DNA of 64,000 bases, taken from the NCBI RefSeq assembly GCF_030463565.1, contig NC_134648.1, positions 15,013,306-15,077,305 of the forward strand, read 5' to 3'. Numbering within the stretch: position 1 is the first letter of the stretch; every line of letters begins with the position of its first letter. This DNA is from Pelecanus crispus (lineage: Eukaryota; Chordata; Aves; Pelecaniformes; Pelecanidae). The translations under genes and the position numbers were made by a program. Shown piece after piece: positions 63,870 to 64,000 of this stretch. The notes under the pieces are model-generated. The model searched no databases. It was not told where the DNA came from and was given only the letters and a program-made list of their open reading frames with translations.

Positions 63870-64000
63870 GTAAGAAGCTGGTCCTGTTGGCAAGTGCTAT
63901 ATCCGAATGGTACGAAAATACTTAAGAGCCTCTAGAGATCTAGGAGGGAATTAGAGCGCGGTGAGTAAGAAAGCTGGCTTCTTTTGATGCTATTTTTGAC
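63870..64000 (+). other. CALCA: Calcitonin gene intron 2 (partial)
   Basis: The sequence after the donor GTAAGAAGC has no further exon before the window ends. Confidence 0.8.

Overview
This window is vertebrate nuclear DNA, almost certainly from a bird. It has large introns, GT-AG splice sites, two GC-rich CpG islands in an AT-rich background, and several LINE CR1 3' ends with the typical ATTCTATGATTCT terminus, a repeat family abundant in birds. I recognise three protein-coding genes. Together they form the PDE3B - CYP2R1 - calcitonin/CGRP neighbourhood known from human 11p15.

Layout. (1) 1-28.7 kb, + strand: the 3' three quarters of PDE3B. Positions 1-6090 are intron. Fifteen coding exons follow (6091-26824), joined in phase throughout and encoding 778 residues: the regulatory middle part, the whole catalytic domain and the C-terminus. 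The large first exon, with the membrane region, lies upstream of the window. The 3' UTR probably ends near an AATAAA at 28625. (2) 28.7-42.0 kb: intergenic DNA between two convergent genes, holding a CA repeat and CR1 debris. (3) 42.0-51.9 kb, - strand: a complete five-exon CYP2R1 (vitamin D 25-hydroxylase, 505 residues) with a CpG-island promoter carrying two CCAAT boxes and a perfect cAMP response element. A 66-bp-period GC-rich minisatellite lies just upstream. (4) 51.9-62.6 kb: intergenic DNA with no gene that I can support. (5) 62.6-64.0 kb, + strand: the start of a calcitonin/CGRP-family gene in a second CpG island, with TATA box, CRE, CCAAT boxes, non-coding exon 1 and the signal-peptide exon 2. 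The gene continues beyond the window.

How the genes relate. CYP2R1 makes 25-hydroxyvitamin D, and calcitonin/CGRP peptides act in calcium balance and vascular and neural signalling. Their divergent promoters are about 10.7 kb apart and both carry the palindromic CRE TGACGTCA close to CCAAT boxes. PDE3B degrades cAMP, the signal that works through CREs. That link is an inference from promoter sequence, not evidence of co-regulation.

The points most worth a second look are a credible unannotated cassette exon in PDE3B that would introduce a stop codon in the catalytic domain, the hexamer-built minisatellite beside the CYP2R1 promoter, the shared promoter design of CYP2R1 and the calcitonin gene, and paired TAATCC motifs in intron 1 of the calcitonin gene.
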